A stretch of 64,000 nucleotides of DNA from Paracidovorax konjaci (GCF_900112675.1 NZ_FOMQ01000016.1:45733-109732), one strand, 5' to 3'; positions 42,365-51,269 are shown, counted from the first letter of the stretch. Notes: generated by a model from the letters alone, not told the origin. A program made the numbers and translations.

Positions 42365-43639
42365 ATGCATCCACGCTCTTCGTTGACGCGGGCAAGCGCC
42401 ATCGCCCTCTTCCTGGCCCTGAACAGCGTTGCGGCGCACTCCCAACTGCCGCCCGGCGATGGGCCGACCTCCGTCACCGGCGGCGTGCTGGAGCCCACGC
42501 CGCTGCGTTTCGAGGAATCGCTGCTCGGCCAATTGCGTGTGCCGGCGGGGTTCAAGGTGTCGGTGTTCGCCAAGGATCTGCACAACGTGCGCTGGCTGGT
42601 CGTGGCGCCCAACGGCGACGTGTATGCCAGCCGCCGCGAACAGGGCGATGTCCTGTGGCTGCGCGACACCGATGGCGACGGCCGCGCGGACCAGCAGAAG
42701 GTGGTGCTGCAGAACGCGAAATACGCGCACGGCCTGGCCCTTCGCGACCAGCGGCTCTACCTCGTGACCGACAAGAAACTGCTCGTGGCCGACGTGCAGG
42801 GCGATGGCACGCTGTCCGCCCCGCGCATGCTGGCCGACGACCTGCCCGATGCCGGCCAGCACCCCAACCGCACCATCGCCTTCGGGCCCGACGGCTGGCT
42901 GTATCTCTCGGTGGGCTCCACCTGCAACAACTGCCGGGAGACCAACGGCGAATCGGCCACCCTGCTGCGCATACGCCCGGACGGAACGGGCCGCGAAGTG
43001 GTGGCGCAGGGACTGCGCAACACCATCGGCTTCGGCTGGCATCCCCGCACCGGCGTGCTCTACGGCTTCGACCACGGCTCCGACTTCCAGGGCGATGACG
43101 AGCCCCCGGAAGAGCTGAATGCCATCGCACCCAACAAGCACTACGGCTGGCCCTATTGCTGGGGCGATCGGCAGGTGACGAAATTCCAGGTCAACGAGCC
43201 GCCGAACACCACCAAAGCCGACTTCTGCCCCACGACGGAAGCACCGGTGCTGCAGTACACCGCGCACGCCGCGCCGATCGGCTTCACTTTCTACACGGGG
43301 GAGCAGTTTCCGCAGGCCTACCGTGGCGATGCCTTCGTCGCCTTCCGTGGATCGTGGAACCGTTCGCAGCCCAGCGGGTACAACGTGGTGCGGGTGCGTT
43401 TCAACCCCACGGGCCAGCCGATGGGCACGGAAGAGTTCGCGGCCGGCTGGCTCCTGCCCCGGCCGGGTGCCACCCTGTCGCAGCCCGGTCCGGCCCCTTC
43501 TGCGGCGGAGCGGGACAAGGCCAGCCGGCCCGCACAGTTCGGCCGGCTGGCCGGGCTCGCGCAGGCACGGGACGGATCGCTTCTGCTGGCCGAAGACCAG
43601 AACGGCGTGATCTACCGCATCAGCTACACCGGCCGCTGA
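42365..43639 (+). CDS. PQQ-dependent sugar (sorbosone-type) dehydrogenase
   Basis: The 424-residue product has a signal peptide (ASAIALFLALNSVAAHS) and a six-bladed quinoprotein beta-propeller of the sorbosone/glucose dehydrogenase B type. Segments include AGFKVSVFAKDLHNVRWLVVAPNGDVYAS, HPNRTIAFGPDGWLYLSVGSTCNNC, QGLRNTIGFGWHPRTGVLYGFDHGSDFQGDDEPPEELN and YGWPYCWGDRQV. It probably oxidises a sugar in the periplasm and passes electrons to the respiratory chain. ATG 42365 is preferred to an upstream GTG because it starts the signal sequence. It is followed 66 nt later by the SodC-propeller gene, with which it probably forms an operon. Confidence 0.85.
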   Translation: MHPRSSLTRASAIALFLALNSVAAHSQLPPGDGPTSVTGGVLEPTPLRFEESLLGQLRVPAGFKVSVFAKDLHNVRWLVVAPNGDVYASRREQGDVLWLRDTDGDGRADQQKVVLQNAKYAHGLALRDQRLYLVTDKKLLVADVQGDGTLSAPRMLADDLPDAGQHPNRTIAFGPDGWLYLSVGSTCNNCRETNGESATLLRIRPDGTGREVVAQGLRNTIGFGWHPRTGVLYGFDHGSDFQGDDEPPEELNAIAPNKHYGWPYCWGDRQVTKFQVNEPPNTTKADFCPTTEAPVLQYTAHAAPIGFTFYTGEQFPQAYRGDAFVAFRGSWNRSQPSGYNVVRVRFNPTGQPMGTEEFAAGWLLPRPGATLSQPGPAPSAAERDKASRPAQFGRLAGLAQARDGSLLLAEDQNGVIYRISYTGR

Positions 43640-43705
43640 TCGGCCGCTGATTGCCGCCCCCAGCCCAGCCCGACTACCGCCATCCCACCCTGCAGGCCAC
43701 CCACC

Positions 43706-45256
43706 ATGACCCATCCCTTGCGCACCCGCGCCCCTCACTTCACCAGCGCCGCATGCGCTGTGGCCTTCTTCCTGCTCGGTGGCTGCGCGGCGCTGGAGAA
43801 CTACGACATGCCTGCCGCGGGGGCCCCGCGTACCGACGCTTCGCATGGGCGCGGCACCGGCATGGCGCTTGAACGGCCAGACGGCCGTGTGGCCGCCGCT
43901 GACGTGGCGCTGAAGACGGCCTCCGGTGCTCCGGCAGGACGGGCATTGCTGCGGGAATTGCCGCAGGGTGGCGGCGTCGAGATCGCCATCGAGGTGCAGG
44001 ACATGGCGCCCGGCGCGCACGGCTTCCATATCCATGCCCACGGTGCGTGCGCGCCCGGCCCGGATGCAGCCACCGGCAAGGTGGTCGACTTCGGTGCGGC
44101 CGGCGGCCACTTCGATCCGTACACGACCCGCAACCACGGCAGCCCAGGCCAGTCTCCGCAAGAAGCCCACGCGGGCGAAGCGCCCAACATCCAGGTGGGT
44201 GCCGACCGCAAAGGGACGCTGCGCTTCACGCATCCCCACATTACGCTGCAGCCCGGCAGCAAGACATCCGTGCTGGGCCGCACGCTCGTCGTCCACGACA
44301 AGGAGGACGACTACGCCAGCGACCCGGCAGGCAATTCCGGTGGCCGGTTGGCGTGCGGACTCATCGAGCCGGCAGCGCCCAGCATGGTGCAGGGCCGGGC
44401 CACGATCGAAGGCAGCAACGTCTACCCCGAGGGCATCGCCTTCGACGCGCGCACCGGCACCGCCTACGTCGGATCGAGCAGCGAGGGCCATATCTACCGC
44501 ATCGCACCAGGCGCGCAGAAGGCCGAGCCGTTCCAGCTGGGCGGATCGCCCGGCCGCCAGGCCGCTTTCGGCATGAAGGTGGACGGCAACGGCCGCCTGT
44601 GGGTGGCGGGCGGTCCGGCCAACAGCGTCGCGGCGATCGACCTCCAGAGCGCCGCCACGGTGGCGGTCATCGAAGGGCCGAAGGACGGTCAGGCGTTTCT
44701 CAACGACATCGCGCTGACCCCGCAATACGCGTACGTGACCGACTCGTTCCGCCCCGTGCTCTGGCGCATTGCCATCGCGCCGGGTGCACCCATGTCGCTG
44801 GAGCCCTGGCTGGATATTCGCCAGACACCCATCCGCTACCAGCCGAACCAGATCAATCTGAACGGCATCGTGGCATCGCCCGACGGCCGCAGGCTCCTCG
44901 CGGTCCAGCTCGCGACGGGCCAGCTCTGGCGCATCGACACGGCGACGCGCGAGGTGAAGGAGGTCCGCCTGGACGGCGGCGACCTGCGCCACGGCGACGG
45001 CCTCGCACTCCTGGGCGCGAACGACCTGTATGTGGTGCGCAATGCCGACAACGAACTGGTGCGGGTGGAACTGGCAGCCGATGGGTCCAGCGGCCGCATC
45101 GTGCAGCGCCTGCGCGATCCGCGCCTCAAATACCCCACGACGGCAGCCGTACAGGACGGAGCGCTGCTGGTGGTCAACGGACAGCTGGACAAGCAGAAGA
45201 ACCCACCCCCGCTGCTGCCCTTCGACGTGCTGCGCATTGCGCTTCCGCCTCGCTGA
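43706..45256 (+). CDS. Lipoprotein: Cu,Zn-superoxide-dismutase domain fused to a beta-propeller
   Basis: The 516-residue product is a lipoprotein (lipobox LLGGC, lipidation at Cys27) with two domains. Residues about 55-220 are a SodC-type domain with GFHIHAHGAC, AGGHFDP, NHGSP, HAGEAPNIQVGADRKG, the copper-ligand His in LVVHDKEDDYASDP, and SGGRLACGLIE, so all metal ligands and the disulphide pair seem present. Residues about 230-516 are an SMP-30/gluconolactonase-like propeller (YPEGIAFDARTGTAYVGSSSEGHIYRI, FGMKVDGNGRLWVAGG, LNGIVASPDGRRLLAVQ). The fusion is unusual. A role in detoxifying superoxide made by periplasmic oxidation, with the upstream quinoprotein, is inference. Confidence 0.85.
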   Translation: MTHPLRTRAPHFTSAACAVAFFLLGGCAALENYDMPAAGAPRTDASHGRGTGMALERPDGRVAAADVALKTASGAPAGRALLRELPQGGGVEIAIEVQDMAPGAHGFHIHAHGACAPGPDAATGKVVDFGAAGGHFDPYTTRNHGSPGQSPQEAHAGEAPNIQVGADRKGTLRFTHPHITLQPGSKTSVLGRTLVVHDKEDDYASDPAGNSGGRLACGLIEPAAPSMVQGRATIEGSNVYPEGIAFDARTGTAYVGSSSEGHIYRIAPGAQKAEPFQLGGSPGRQAAFGMKVDGNGRLWVAGGPANSVAAIDLQSAATVAVIEGPKDGQAFLNDIALTPQYAYVTDSFRPVLWRIAIAPGAPMSLEPWLDIRQTPIRYQPNQINLNGIVASPDGRRLLAVQLATGQLWRIDTATREVKEVRLDGGDLRHGDGLALLGANDLYVVRNADNELVRVELAADGSSGRIVQRLRDPRLKYPTTAAVQDGALLVVNGQLDKQKNPPPLLPFDVLRIALPPR

Positions 45257-45289
45257 GGAAACCACGCTTGCCAGGGCGCCTGGCAACAA

Positions 45290-45330
45290 AAAAGCCCTCC
45301 GGCATTTCTGCTTGAGGGCTTTTGTTTTTT
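45290..45330 (+). terminator. Rho-independent terminator after SodC-propeller gene
   Basis: AAAAGCCCTC (45290-45299) pairs with GAGGGCTTTT (45314-45323) and is followed by a T-rich run (TTTGTTTTTT). It also sits just downstream of tRNA-Phe on the opposite strand. Confidence 0.9.
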
Positions 45331-45351
45331 CGGCGTTACCGAAAAATGATT

Positions 45352-45427
45352 TGGTGGCCTGGGACGGAATCGAACCATCGACACGCGGATTTTCAATCCG
45401 CTGCTCTACCAACTGAGCTACCGGGCC
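45352..45427 (-). tRNA. tRNA-Phe (GAA)
   Basis: The 76-nt gene folds as a tRNA with D-arm GCTC/GAGC, anticodon arm GCGGA-TTGAAAA-TCCGC (anticodon GAA), T-arm GATGG/CCGTC and an encoded CCA end. The acceptor stem has one non-canonical pair, C5 opposite A68 (GGCCCGG against CCAGGCC); in most relatives this position is C-G. Confidence 0.95.
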
Positions 45428-45494
45428 TAAGCCTCGAATTATAGCCAGAAAAACTGCCGCCTTGAACAGCGGCGGCAATTTTTTCTACGCCTGG

Positions 45495-46208
45495 CTACTG
45501 GCTGCGCTTGCTGCGCCCCAGATCGACGCCGAGTTGGCGCAGCTTGCGGTAGAGGTGGGTGCGCTCCAGGCCCGTCTTTTCGGCGACGCGCGTCATGGAG
45601 CCGCCCTCCCGGGCCAGGTGGAATTCGAAGTAGGCTTTTTCGAAGCCGTCGCGCGCTTCGCGCAGCGGGCGGTCGAGATCGAAACCCTGGTGCGAGTTGG
45701 GACCGGTGGCCGCAACGGGCTGCGGCACGGCATGGGCGGGCTGGGGCGCCTGCCCCGACTCGGATGCCGAGGCTGTGGTTGCCGCCGGCAAGGCCTGGGT
45801 CGCCGCCGACGACGCAGCCGGGGCCGCGGGCGCCGGAGGGGCCGAAGTGCGCGCAAGCCCCTGCTCCACCGCTTTCAGCAGCTTCTGCAGGGTGATGGGC
45901 TTTTCCAGGAACGAGAACGCGCCGATGCGGGTGGCCTCGACCGCGGTGTCGATGGTGGCGTGGCCGCTCATCATGATGACCGGCATGGTGAGGGTGCCGG
46001 CCGTGGCCCATTCCTTGAGCAACGACACACCGTCGGTGTCGGGCATCCAGATATCGAGCAGGACCAGATCGTAGCCGTGGGCCGCCCGGGCGATCCGGGC
46101 CTGGGTGGCGTTCTCCGCCAGATCCACGCTGTGTCCTTCATCGTTCAGGATTTCGGACAACAGGTCGCGGATACCGAGTTCGTCGTCGACCACCAATATG
46201 TTTGCCAT
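45495..46208 (-). CDS. Response regulator (NtrX-like, without AAA+ domain)
   Basis: The 237-residue product has an N-terminal receiver domain (MANILVVDDELGIRDLL, phospho-acceptor Asp52 in LVLLDIWMPD, MMSGHA, FLEKPIT). An Ala/Thr/Pro linker of about 65 residues follows, and a C-terminal Fis-type helix-turn-helix (REARDGFEKAYFEFHLAREGGSMTRVAEKTGLERTHLYRKLRQLG). It lacks the central sigma-54-activating AAA+ domain that NtrX and NtrC normally carry. It is the partner of the NtrY-type kinase encoded 38 nt upstream in the same operon. Confidence 0.88.
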   Translation of the reverse strand: MANILVVDDELGIRDLLSEILNDEGHSVDLAENATQARIARAAHGYDLVLLDIWMPDTDGVSLLKEWATAGTLTMPVIMMSGHATIDTAVEATRIGAFSFLEKPITLQKLLKAVEQGLARTSAPPAPAAPAASSAATQALPAATTASASESGQAPQPAHAVPQPVAATGPNSHQGFDLDRPLREARDGFEKAYFEFHLAREGGSMTRVAEKTGLERTHLYRKLRQLGVDLGRSKRSQ

Positions 46209-46245
46209 GGGTTCGGATGTGCTTCTTGCTGCGTGTAACTTGTTG

Positions 46246-48573
46246 TTAATAAACCACGAAGGTTTCAGGCGCGAATGATAGCGACACTTGCGCCCCCCGC
46301 ACCACACCCTCCTCCACACGATTGGAAAGATCGATACGGGCCCCATGCTCGTCGGCAATTTTCTTCACCACGGCCAGACCCAGCCCGGTCCCGCGGGCCT
46401 TGGTGGTCACGTATGGCTCGAAGGCCCTCTGCAGGATGTGGGCCGGGAACCCGGTGCCGGCATCGCTCACGGTGAGCCGCACCCGGCGCGAGTTTTCGCT
46501 CCAGCGTGTCGCGATGCGCACGGGCGCGACGGAGACGCCCTGTTCGCGGGCACGCTGCTCGCTGGCGTCCTGCGCGTTCTGCAGCAGGTTGTGGATGACC
46601 TGGCGCAACTGCTGCGCGTCCCCAGCCACGGGAGGGCAGCGCGGATCGAGTTCGGACTCGACGGGAACCGTGGCATTTTCGGCTCCGTAGAGCTGCAGGA
46701 TGTCCGCCACGAGCGCATTGAGGTCCAGGCGATGCAACTCGGCCGCGGGCAGGCGCGCATAGTCCCTGAACTCGTTGACCAGCCGCTTCATCGCATCGAC
46801 CTGCTCGACGATGGTCTTGACCGATTTGGCCAAGATGGCCTCTTCCGTCGCCCCGAGCTTGCCGGTGAGCTTCATCTCGAGGCGCTCGGCCGACAGCTGG
46901 ATCGGGGTGAGCGGGTTCTTGATCTCATGGGCGAGCCGGCGTGCGACTTCGCCCCAGGCCTGGGCGCGCTGGGCCGAAACGATTTCGGAAATGTCGTCGA
47001 ACACCAGCAACCGGAGGGCATCCGGGAGTTCCGCGCCGCGGGCCACCAGGCTCGTGCCGTTGCCGATCGGGCCGGCGTGACCGGAGTGCCCGGCCCCCAC
47101 CGCAGCCGCCGCATGCAGCTCGAACGGGTGCTGCCAATGGTCGAGCCCGTGCTGCTCCCGGTCGCCGAGGAATGCGTCGAAATGCGCCTGCACGGCCGAG
47201 GCGAATGCCGCCAGCCCCGGTACGTCGGCCAGAGGCCGCCCTTCGAAGGCGGCCATGGGCGCGCGCAGGATGCGCGTGGCGCCAGGGTTGGTGGAGCGGA
47301 TGCGCCCCTGGGCGTCCATCACGATGACGCCTGCGGTGAGGTTGTCGAGAATGGTCTGCAGCCGGGCGCGGGCCGCATCGACCTCGCCCATGCTGCGCTC
47401 GACGGCGGAACGCGCGTCCGCCAACTGCTGCGTCATGACGGCGAAGGAGCGGGTGAGCCCGCCCAGCTCATCGCTGGTCTGCAATACGGCCTTGGGGCTC
47501 AGGTTGCCCGAAGCGACCTCCCGCACCCCCTCCGCGAGCACCAGCAGCGGGCGGGCCAGTTGCCGGCCCAGCAAAACCGCGAGCAAAACGGCTCCGAAAA
47601 CTGCCAGGAACAGGCTGAGCGTGAGGGTGCCGATGTACATGCGCCGCAACCCGCCGCGCGCGAGTGCACGCTCCTGGTACTCGCGGTTTGCCTCCTGCAC
47701 CGCCAGTGCGTTGGCGACCACCACCTGGGGCAGGCGGATGGTGGCCTGCAGGTAGCGCGGCTCGGCCAGCAGACCGACGCTGGCCGTACCGACCGCGACC
47801 AGCGTCTTCACGCGCGCGTTCTGCACGGCCTTGGGGTCGGTCACGTCGTCCAGGCCCTCGATCTGGAAGGCCGAGCGCTGCTGCCGTGCGTTGCGCAGCA
47901 GTTGGGGTGCCGGGCGTTCCGGGCTGAGATCGAACCGGGACTGCCCGACGCTCGCCACGGGTTGTCCGGCCCCATTGAAAAGCACGATATCCGTGGCACC
48001 CAGTTGGTCGCGGATGCGCTCGAGCACCAGTCCCGCCGCGGCGTCCGGCACCTGCGCGAGCTGGGTGCCCGCGGTGCGCGTCTGCGTCGCCATGTCGCTC
48101 GCCAGGGTGTCCAGGGTGGCCCGCGCCAGACTGACCCCGGCCGTGAGCGCCCCCTCGACCTTGACGTCGAACCAGCTTTCGATGGAGCGCGAAACGAATT
48201 GGTAGGACACCACGTAGATCAGCAGCCCCGGCACCAGCCCGACGACGGCGAAGATGCCCGCGAGCTTGACCAGCAGCCGGCTGCCGAACCGCCCCTTCCG
48301 CAGGCGCACCACGAGCCGGACGGCCACCCAGACCAGCACCGCGAAGAGCAGCAGCGCCACCAGCACGTTCAGGCCGAACAGCCACGCGTAGTTGCGCTCG
48401 TACAGCGCCCGGTTGTTGGTCGCCACCGTGAGCAGGAACAGCAGCACGAGGCCGATGGCGCTCATGATGGCGGCGGCCACGCCCAGCGCCCAGCGCGCGG
48501 CGCGCGCCTGCCGGGGGTTGCGTGTCGCCGCGGATTCCGTGCCGGAGGCCGACGGGGGCGAAGGGGACGTCAT
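46246..48573 (-). CDS. NtrY-type membrane sensor histidine kinase
   Basis: The 775-residue product has two N-terminal TM helices (LGVAAAIMSAIGLVLLFLLT; LFGLNVLVALLLFAVLVW), then a third and a fourth around a periplasmic sensor loop. A HAMP domain (LARPLLVLAEGVREVASGNLSPKAV) and a PAS domain (LQTILDNLTAGVIVMDAQGRIRSTNPGATRIL) follow. The kinase core has His549 in ARRLAHEIKNPLTPIQLSAERL, the N-box VIHNLLQNAQDA, and DAGTGFP and GTGLGLAVVKKIADEHG. The layout is that of NtrY, which acts in nitrogen and redox regulation. It is the first member with DUF4390 upstream; the response regulator is downstream. Confidence 0.9.
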   Translation of the reverse strand: MTSPSPPSASGTESAATRNPRQARAARWALGVAAAIMSAIGLVLLFLLTVATNNRALYERNYAWLFGLNVLVALLLFAVLVWVAVRLVVRLRKGRFGSRLLVKLAGIFAVVGLVPGLLIYVVSYQFVSRSIESWFDVKVEGALTAGVSLARATLDTLASDMATQTRTAGTQLAQVPDAAAGLVLERIRDQLGATDIVLFNGAGQPVASVGQSRFDLSPERPAPQLLRNARQQRSAFQIEGLDDVTDPKAVQNARVKTLVAVGTASVGLLAEPRYLQATIRLPQVVVANALAVQEANREYQERALARGGLRRMYIGTLTLSLFLAVFGAVLLAVLLGRQLARPLLVLAEGVREVASGNLSPKAVLQTSDELGGLTRSFAVMTQQLADARSAVERSMGEVDAARARLQTILDNLTAGVIVMDAQGRIRSTNPGATRILRAPMAAFEGRPLADVPGLAAFASAVQAHFDAFLGDREQHGLDHWQHPFELHAAAAVGAGHSGHAGPIGNGTSLVARGAELPDALRLLVFDDISEIVSAQRAQAWGEVARRLAHEIKNPLTPIQLSAERLEMKLTGKLGATEEAILAKSVKTIVEQVDAMKRLVNEFRDYARLPAAELHRLDLNALVADILQLYGAENATVPVESELDPRCPPVAGDAQQLRQVIHNLLQNAQDASEQRAREQGVSVAPVRIATRWSENSRRVRLTVSDAGTGFPAHILQRAFEPYVTTKARGTGLGLAVVKKIADEHGARIDLSNRVEEGVVRGAQVSLSFAPETFVVY

Positions 48574-49193
48574 GGCTGGGGCTCGATGGGCAGGCGCTCG
48601 GTGCGCGAGAGGGACAGATCCCAGCCCGAACGCCCCATGGCACCGATCTGGAACGGGCGGGGCAACTGCGACATGTCGAGCCGGAAGCGCAGGTGCACCA
48701 CGTGGGCCGCCTGCCGGTCGATGTCGTCCGCCTCCGCGATCTTCCAGCGGGCGATGCGCTGCATCGAGGCCAGCGCGTCCTCCAGCTCGTCATAGCTCTG
48801 GCCCAGCACCACGCCCAGGCCATTGGGGGAGAACGGCACGGCAGATTGGTTGAGGCGCCAGCGACGGGTGAGGGGCTGGTAGCTCAACCGCAGGTAGCGC
48901 ACGGCCCGCGCCACGGACTTGTCGGACCAGTACCAGCGCTCTTTCAGCACATCCGCCTCGGCAATGAAATAGACGGAAATGCCTTTGAACAGCGCGTCCT
49001 CGGCCTGGTCGGGAAGATCGAACCGCAGCGACGCGGACAGATAGAGCCCGCTGTCCGAAGCCTCCAGGCGCAGGTCGGATATGTCTCCCCCGGTCTGCGC
49101 CGCCACGAGCGCCGGCCCGCAGAGCCACAGGCCCATGCAGAAAACCAGCGCGCGCCACCATGCCCGGCCGAGCGGCGGCACGGCCACCCGCAT
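48570..49193 (-). CDS. DUF4390 domain secreted protein
   Basis: The 207-residue product has a signal peptide (WWRALVFCMGLWLCGPALVAA) and matches the DUF4390 pattern: GGDISDLRLEASDSGLYLSASLRFDLPDQAEDALFKGISVYFIAEADV...RWYWSDKSVARAVRYLRLSYQPLTRRWRLN. It ends FQIGAMGRSGWDLSLSRTERLPIEPQP. Its stop overlaps the kinase start by 4 nt (48570-48573). The function is unknown; the family is regularly placed before NtrY-type kinase genes in Burkholderiales, so a periplasmic accessory role for the sensor is plausible. Confidence 0.85.
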   Translation of the reverse strand: MRVAVPPLGRAWWRALVFCMGLWLCGPALVAAQTGGDISDLRLEASDSGLYLSASLRFDLPDQAEDALFKGISVYFIAEADVLKERWYWSDKSVARAVRYLRLSYQPLTRRWRLNQSAVPFSPNGLGVVLGQSYDELEDALASMQRIARWKIAEADDIDRQAAHVVHLRFRLDMSQLPRPFQIGAMGRSGWDLSLSRTERLPIEPQP

Positions 49194-49224
49194 GCGCGGA
49201 CGCCCTCGCGCCCGCCGTGCGGAT

Positions 49225-50610
49225 TCAGAGAGGGCGCTTGCCCAGGAGTGCGTAGAAGAATCCGTCGTGATCACCAGAAGGATTCTCGCTGCCGCCGCCG
49301 CCATCGCCGGGATCTCCGGGCAGCAAATGTCCGGGAGACGGCAGCAAATGGGCGTCATTGTTGTTCGCAAGAAACGCCTGAACCTGTCCATCGCCTTCCG
49401 CTCGGAAGACGGAGCAGGTGCAGTACAGCAGCCGGCCGCCTGGTTTGAGCAACGGCCACAGAGTGGACAACAGCCGCGCCTGCTGTGCTGCCAGCTGGGC
49501 AATGTCCGTGGGGCGGCGCAGCCAGCGCACGTCCGGATGGCGGCGCACGATGCCGGACGCGGTGCAAGGGGCATCGAGGAGGATGGCATCGAATGGCTCG
49601 CCGCCGCTCGCGTTCTGCCACCAGTCCTGCGGGCGCCCCGCATCCGCCACCAGCACCTGGGCGCTCAGGCCCAGCCGCTGCAGCGTCTCGCCGATGCGGG
49701 CGCTGCGCACGGGATCGATTTCCAGAGCTGTTACACGGATCGGCGACGCGGCACCCGCTTGTTCGAGCAGATGGGCGGTTTTTCCTCCGGGCGCCGCGCA
49801 GGCGTCGAGCACCCGCAGCGACTGCGCCAGGTCGAGGCCGTCCAGCAGAAGCGGCGCAGCCCGCTGGGCGGCCAGATCCTGCACGGACACCCAGCCCTCC
49901 AGGAATCCCGGCAGGCGCTGTACGGGCTGAGGAGACTCCAGGACGAGCCCCACGTCGGACACCTGCTTTGCTACCAAATTAATAGCAGACAATTCAATGT
50001 TGTAGGCGGCACCGGTCACTTTTTGCCGATTGATGCGCAACGCCATCGGCGCATGGCCGTTGTTGGCCTGCAGGATCTGCGGCCAATGCTCCGGATGGTC
50101 CTGGCGGAGCCGGTCGATCCACCACGCCGGGTGGTTCCACCGGGCGACGGGGTCGGCGTCGGTGGCGGCAACCAGCGCATCCCGCTCCCGGAGGAAGCGC
50201 CGCAGGCACGCGTTCACGAAGGCCGCCTGGCCGCGCGTGGCCGCGTGGCGCTTGGCGGCTTCCACGGCCTGGTTGACAAGAGTGAACGGCTCATAGGGCG
50301 CGTGCCCGGATTGCCAGCCCAGCGCCAGGGCCGTGCACAGCAGGGCATCCACCCGCGGCTTGGGCCGGCGGGGTGCCAACTGGGCACGCAGGGCCTCGGC
50401 GCGGCCCAGTTGCCGCAGCGCCGTGAACAGCAGCGCCTGGACACCCGCGCGCAACGCGGGCTCCACCGCCGCCACGGCCGCGGTGCCCGACTGCCCGCTC
50501 CGCACGGCCATCAATGCATCCGCTACGGCATCGAGCTGCCGCCACAAGGGGATGGCCCCTGCGCCGGAGTCCGGTCGGGGGACGGCAGTGTGCGGGCGGG
50601 ATGAGGGCAT
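49225..50610 (-). CDS. rsmB: 16S rRNA m5C967 methyltransferase RsmB
   Basis: This is a 461-residue SAM-dependent RNA methyltransferase with an N-terminal NusB-like domain (ALLFTALRQLGRAEALRAQLAPRR...AAFVNACLRRFLRERD). The catalytic domain contains VLDACAAPGGKTAHLLE, DAILLDAPCTASGIVRRHPDVRWLRRP (catalytic Cys) and LLYCTCSVFRAEG (second Cys). Residues about 200-215 (AAYNIELSAINLVAKQ), in the linker after the conserved MALRINR, are encoded by the fifth copy of the dispersed repeat. The frame remains open through it. ATG 50610 is chosen as start. The gene follows, in the same orientation, the LemA-like gene and precedes DUF4390. Confidence 0.93.
   Translation of the reverse strand: MPSSRPHTAVPRPDSGAGAIPLWRQLDAVADALMAVRSGQSGTAAVAAVEPALRAGVQALLFTALRQLGRAEALRAQLAPRRPKPRVDALLCTALALGWQSGHAPYEPFTLVNQAVEAAKRHAATRGQAAFVNACLRRFLRERDALVAATDADPVARWNHPAWWIDRLRQDHPEHWPQILQANNGHAPMALRINRQKVTGAAYNIELSAINLVAKQVSDVGLVLESPQPVQRLPGFLEGWVSVQDLAAQRAAPLLLDGLDLAQSLRVLDACAAPGGKTAHLLEQAGAASPIRVTALEIDPVRSARIGETLQRLGLSAQVLVADAGRPQDWWQNASGGEPFDAILLDAPCTASGIVRRHPDVRWLRRPTDIAQLAAQQARLLSTLWPLLKPGGRLLYCTCSVFRAEGDGQVQAFLANNNDAHLLPSPGHLLPGDPGDGGGGSENPSGDHDGFFYALLGKRPL
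49968..50012 (+). repeat. Dispersed repeat, copy 5, inside rsmB
   Basis: It reads TTGCTACCAAATTAATAGCA followed by a tail with AATTCAATG and TAGGCGGC, matching the repeat core at most positions. It lies inside the rsmB coding sequence and is translated on the opposite strand. Confidence 0.65.
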
Positions 50611-50681
50611 GGAGTAAGGCCGTATGACGGCAATGGTTGGAAAAAGAACCTGGGGCCGGAAAGCGCCGGCCGGACCATGGA

Positions 50682-51269
50682 TCACAGCGCGCGTGCAGCG
50701 TGGAACCCGAAAAGCCAGGCCAGCAACCGGGCCGGGAACTGACCGATCGCACGGTTGTAGACAGCCACGGCATCGTTGAACTGCTCGGTGGCCAGTGCGC
50801 TCTGCGCCCACAGCTCCTGCCAGCGCTGCTCCCACAGCGCCAGGGCATCGTCGCCCGGAACAGAGGGCAACGCCGGCGGCGGGGCATCGGTGTCCGCGGG
50901 CTCCGCCGCCAGCGCCTCGCGTGGCGCGCGCACCGTTCGCACCATTGCCGTCCAGGCCGCGCGCAGCACTTCACGCCCGGCCGTCAGTGCGGCGGCGGTG
51001 CCGGCGTCCAGCGGTCGCGCGCGCGCGCCGGCCAGGCAGGCCCCGAACTGGACCGAAGCCGCCCACAGGGCCTTGCGGGCTTCGGACTGCTCTGCCGGGG
51101 ACGGGCTCAGCGTCGCTTCGTACTCGCCCAACATGCTCGTCACGCGCACGAAATGCACATCCAAACCACCGAACGCCTGGACCGCGGCAGAACGCAGCCG
51201 GACCAGCCGGTTGTAGGCACCTACCGCCCAGAACAGCAGCACTGCCAGAGAAATCCAGGTCGTCAGCAT
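50682..51269 (-). CDS. LemA-like membrane protein
   Basis: The 195-residue product has an N-terminal TM helix (WISLAVLLFWAVGAYNRLVRLRSAAVQAF) and a helical body. LDVHFVRVTSMLGEY, and the ending FNDAVAVYNRAIGQFPARLLAWLFGFHAA, correspond to the LemA signature (YNxxIxxFPxxLxAxxFGF). An acidic linker around residue 130 (EPADTDAPPPALPSVPGD) is unusual for the family. LemA proteins are small coiled-coil membrane proteins of unclear role. ATG 51269 has no good ribosome site; a start at 51302 is possible. Confidence 0.8.
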   Translation of the reverse strand: MLTTWISLAVLLFWAVGAYNRLVRLRSAAVQAFGGLDVHFVRVTSMLGEYEATLSPSPAEQSEARKALWAASVQFGACLAGARARPLDAGTAAALTAGREVLRAAWTAMVRTVRAPREALAAEPADTDAPPPALPSVPGDDALALWEQRWQELWAQSALATEQFNDAVAVYNRAIGQFPARLLAWLFGFHAARAL

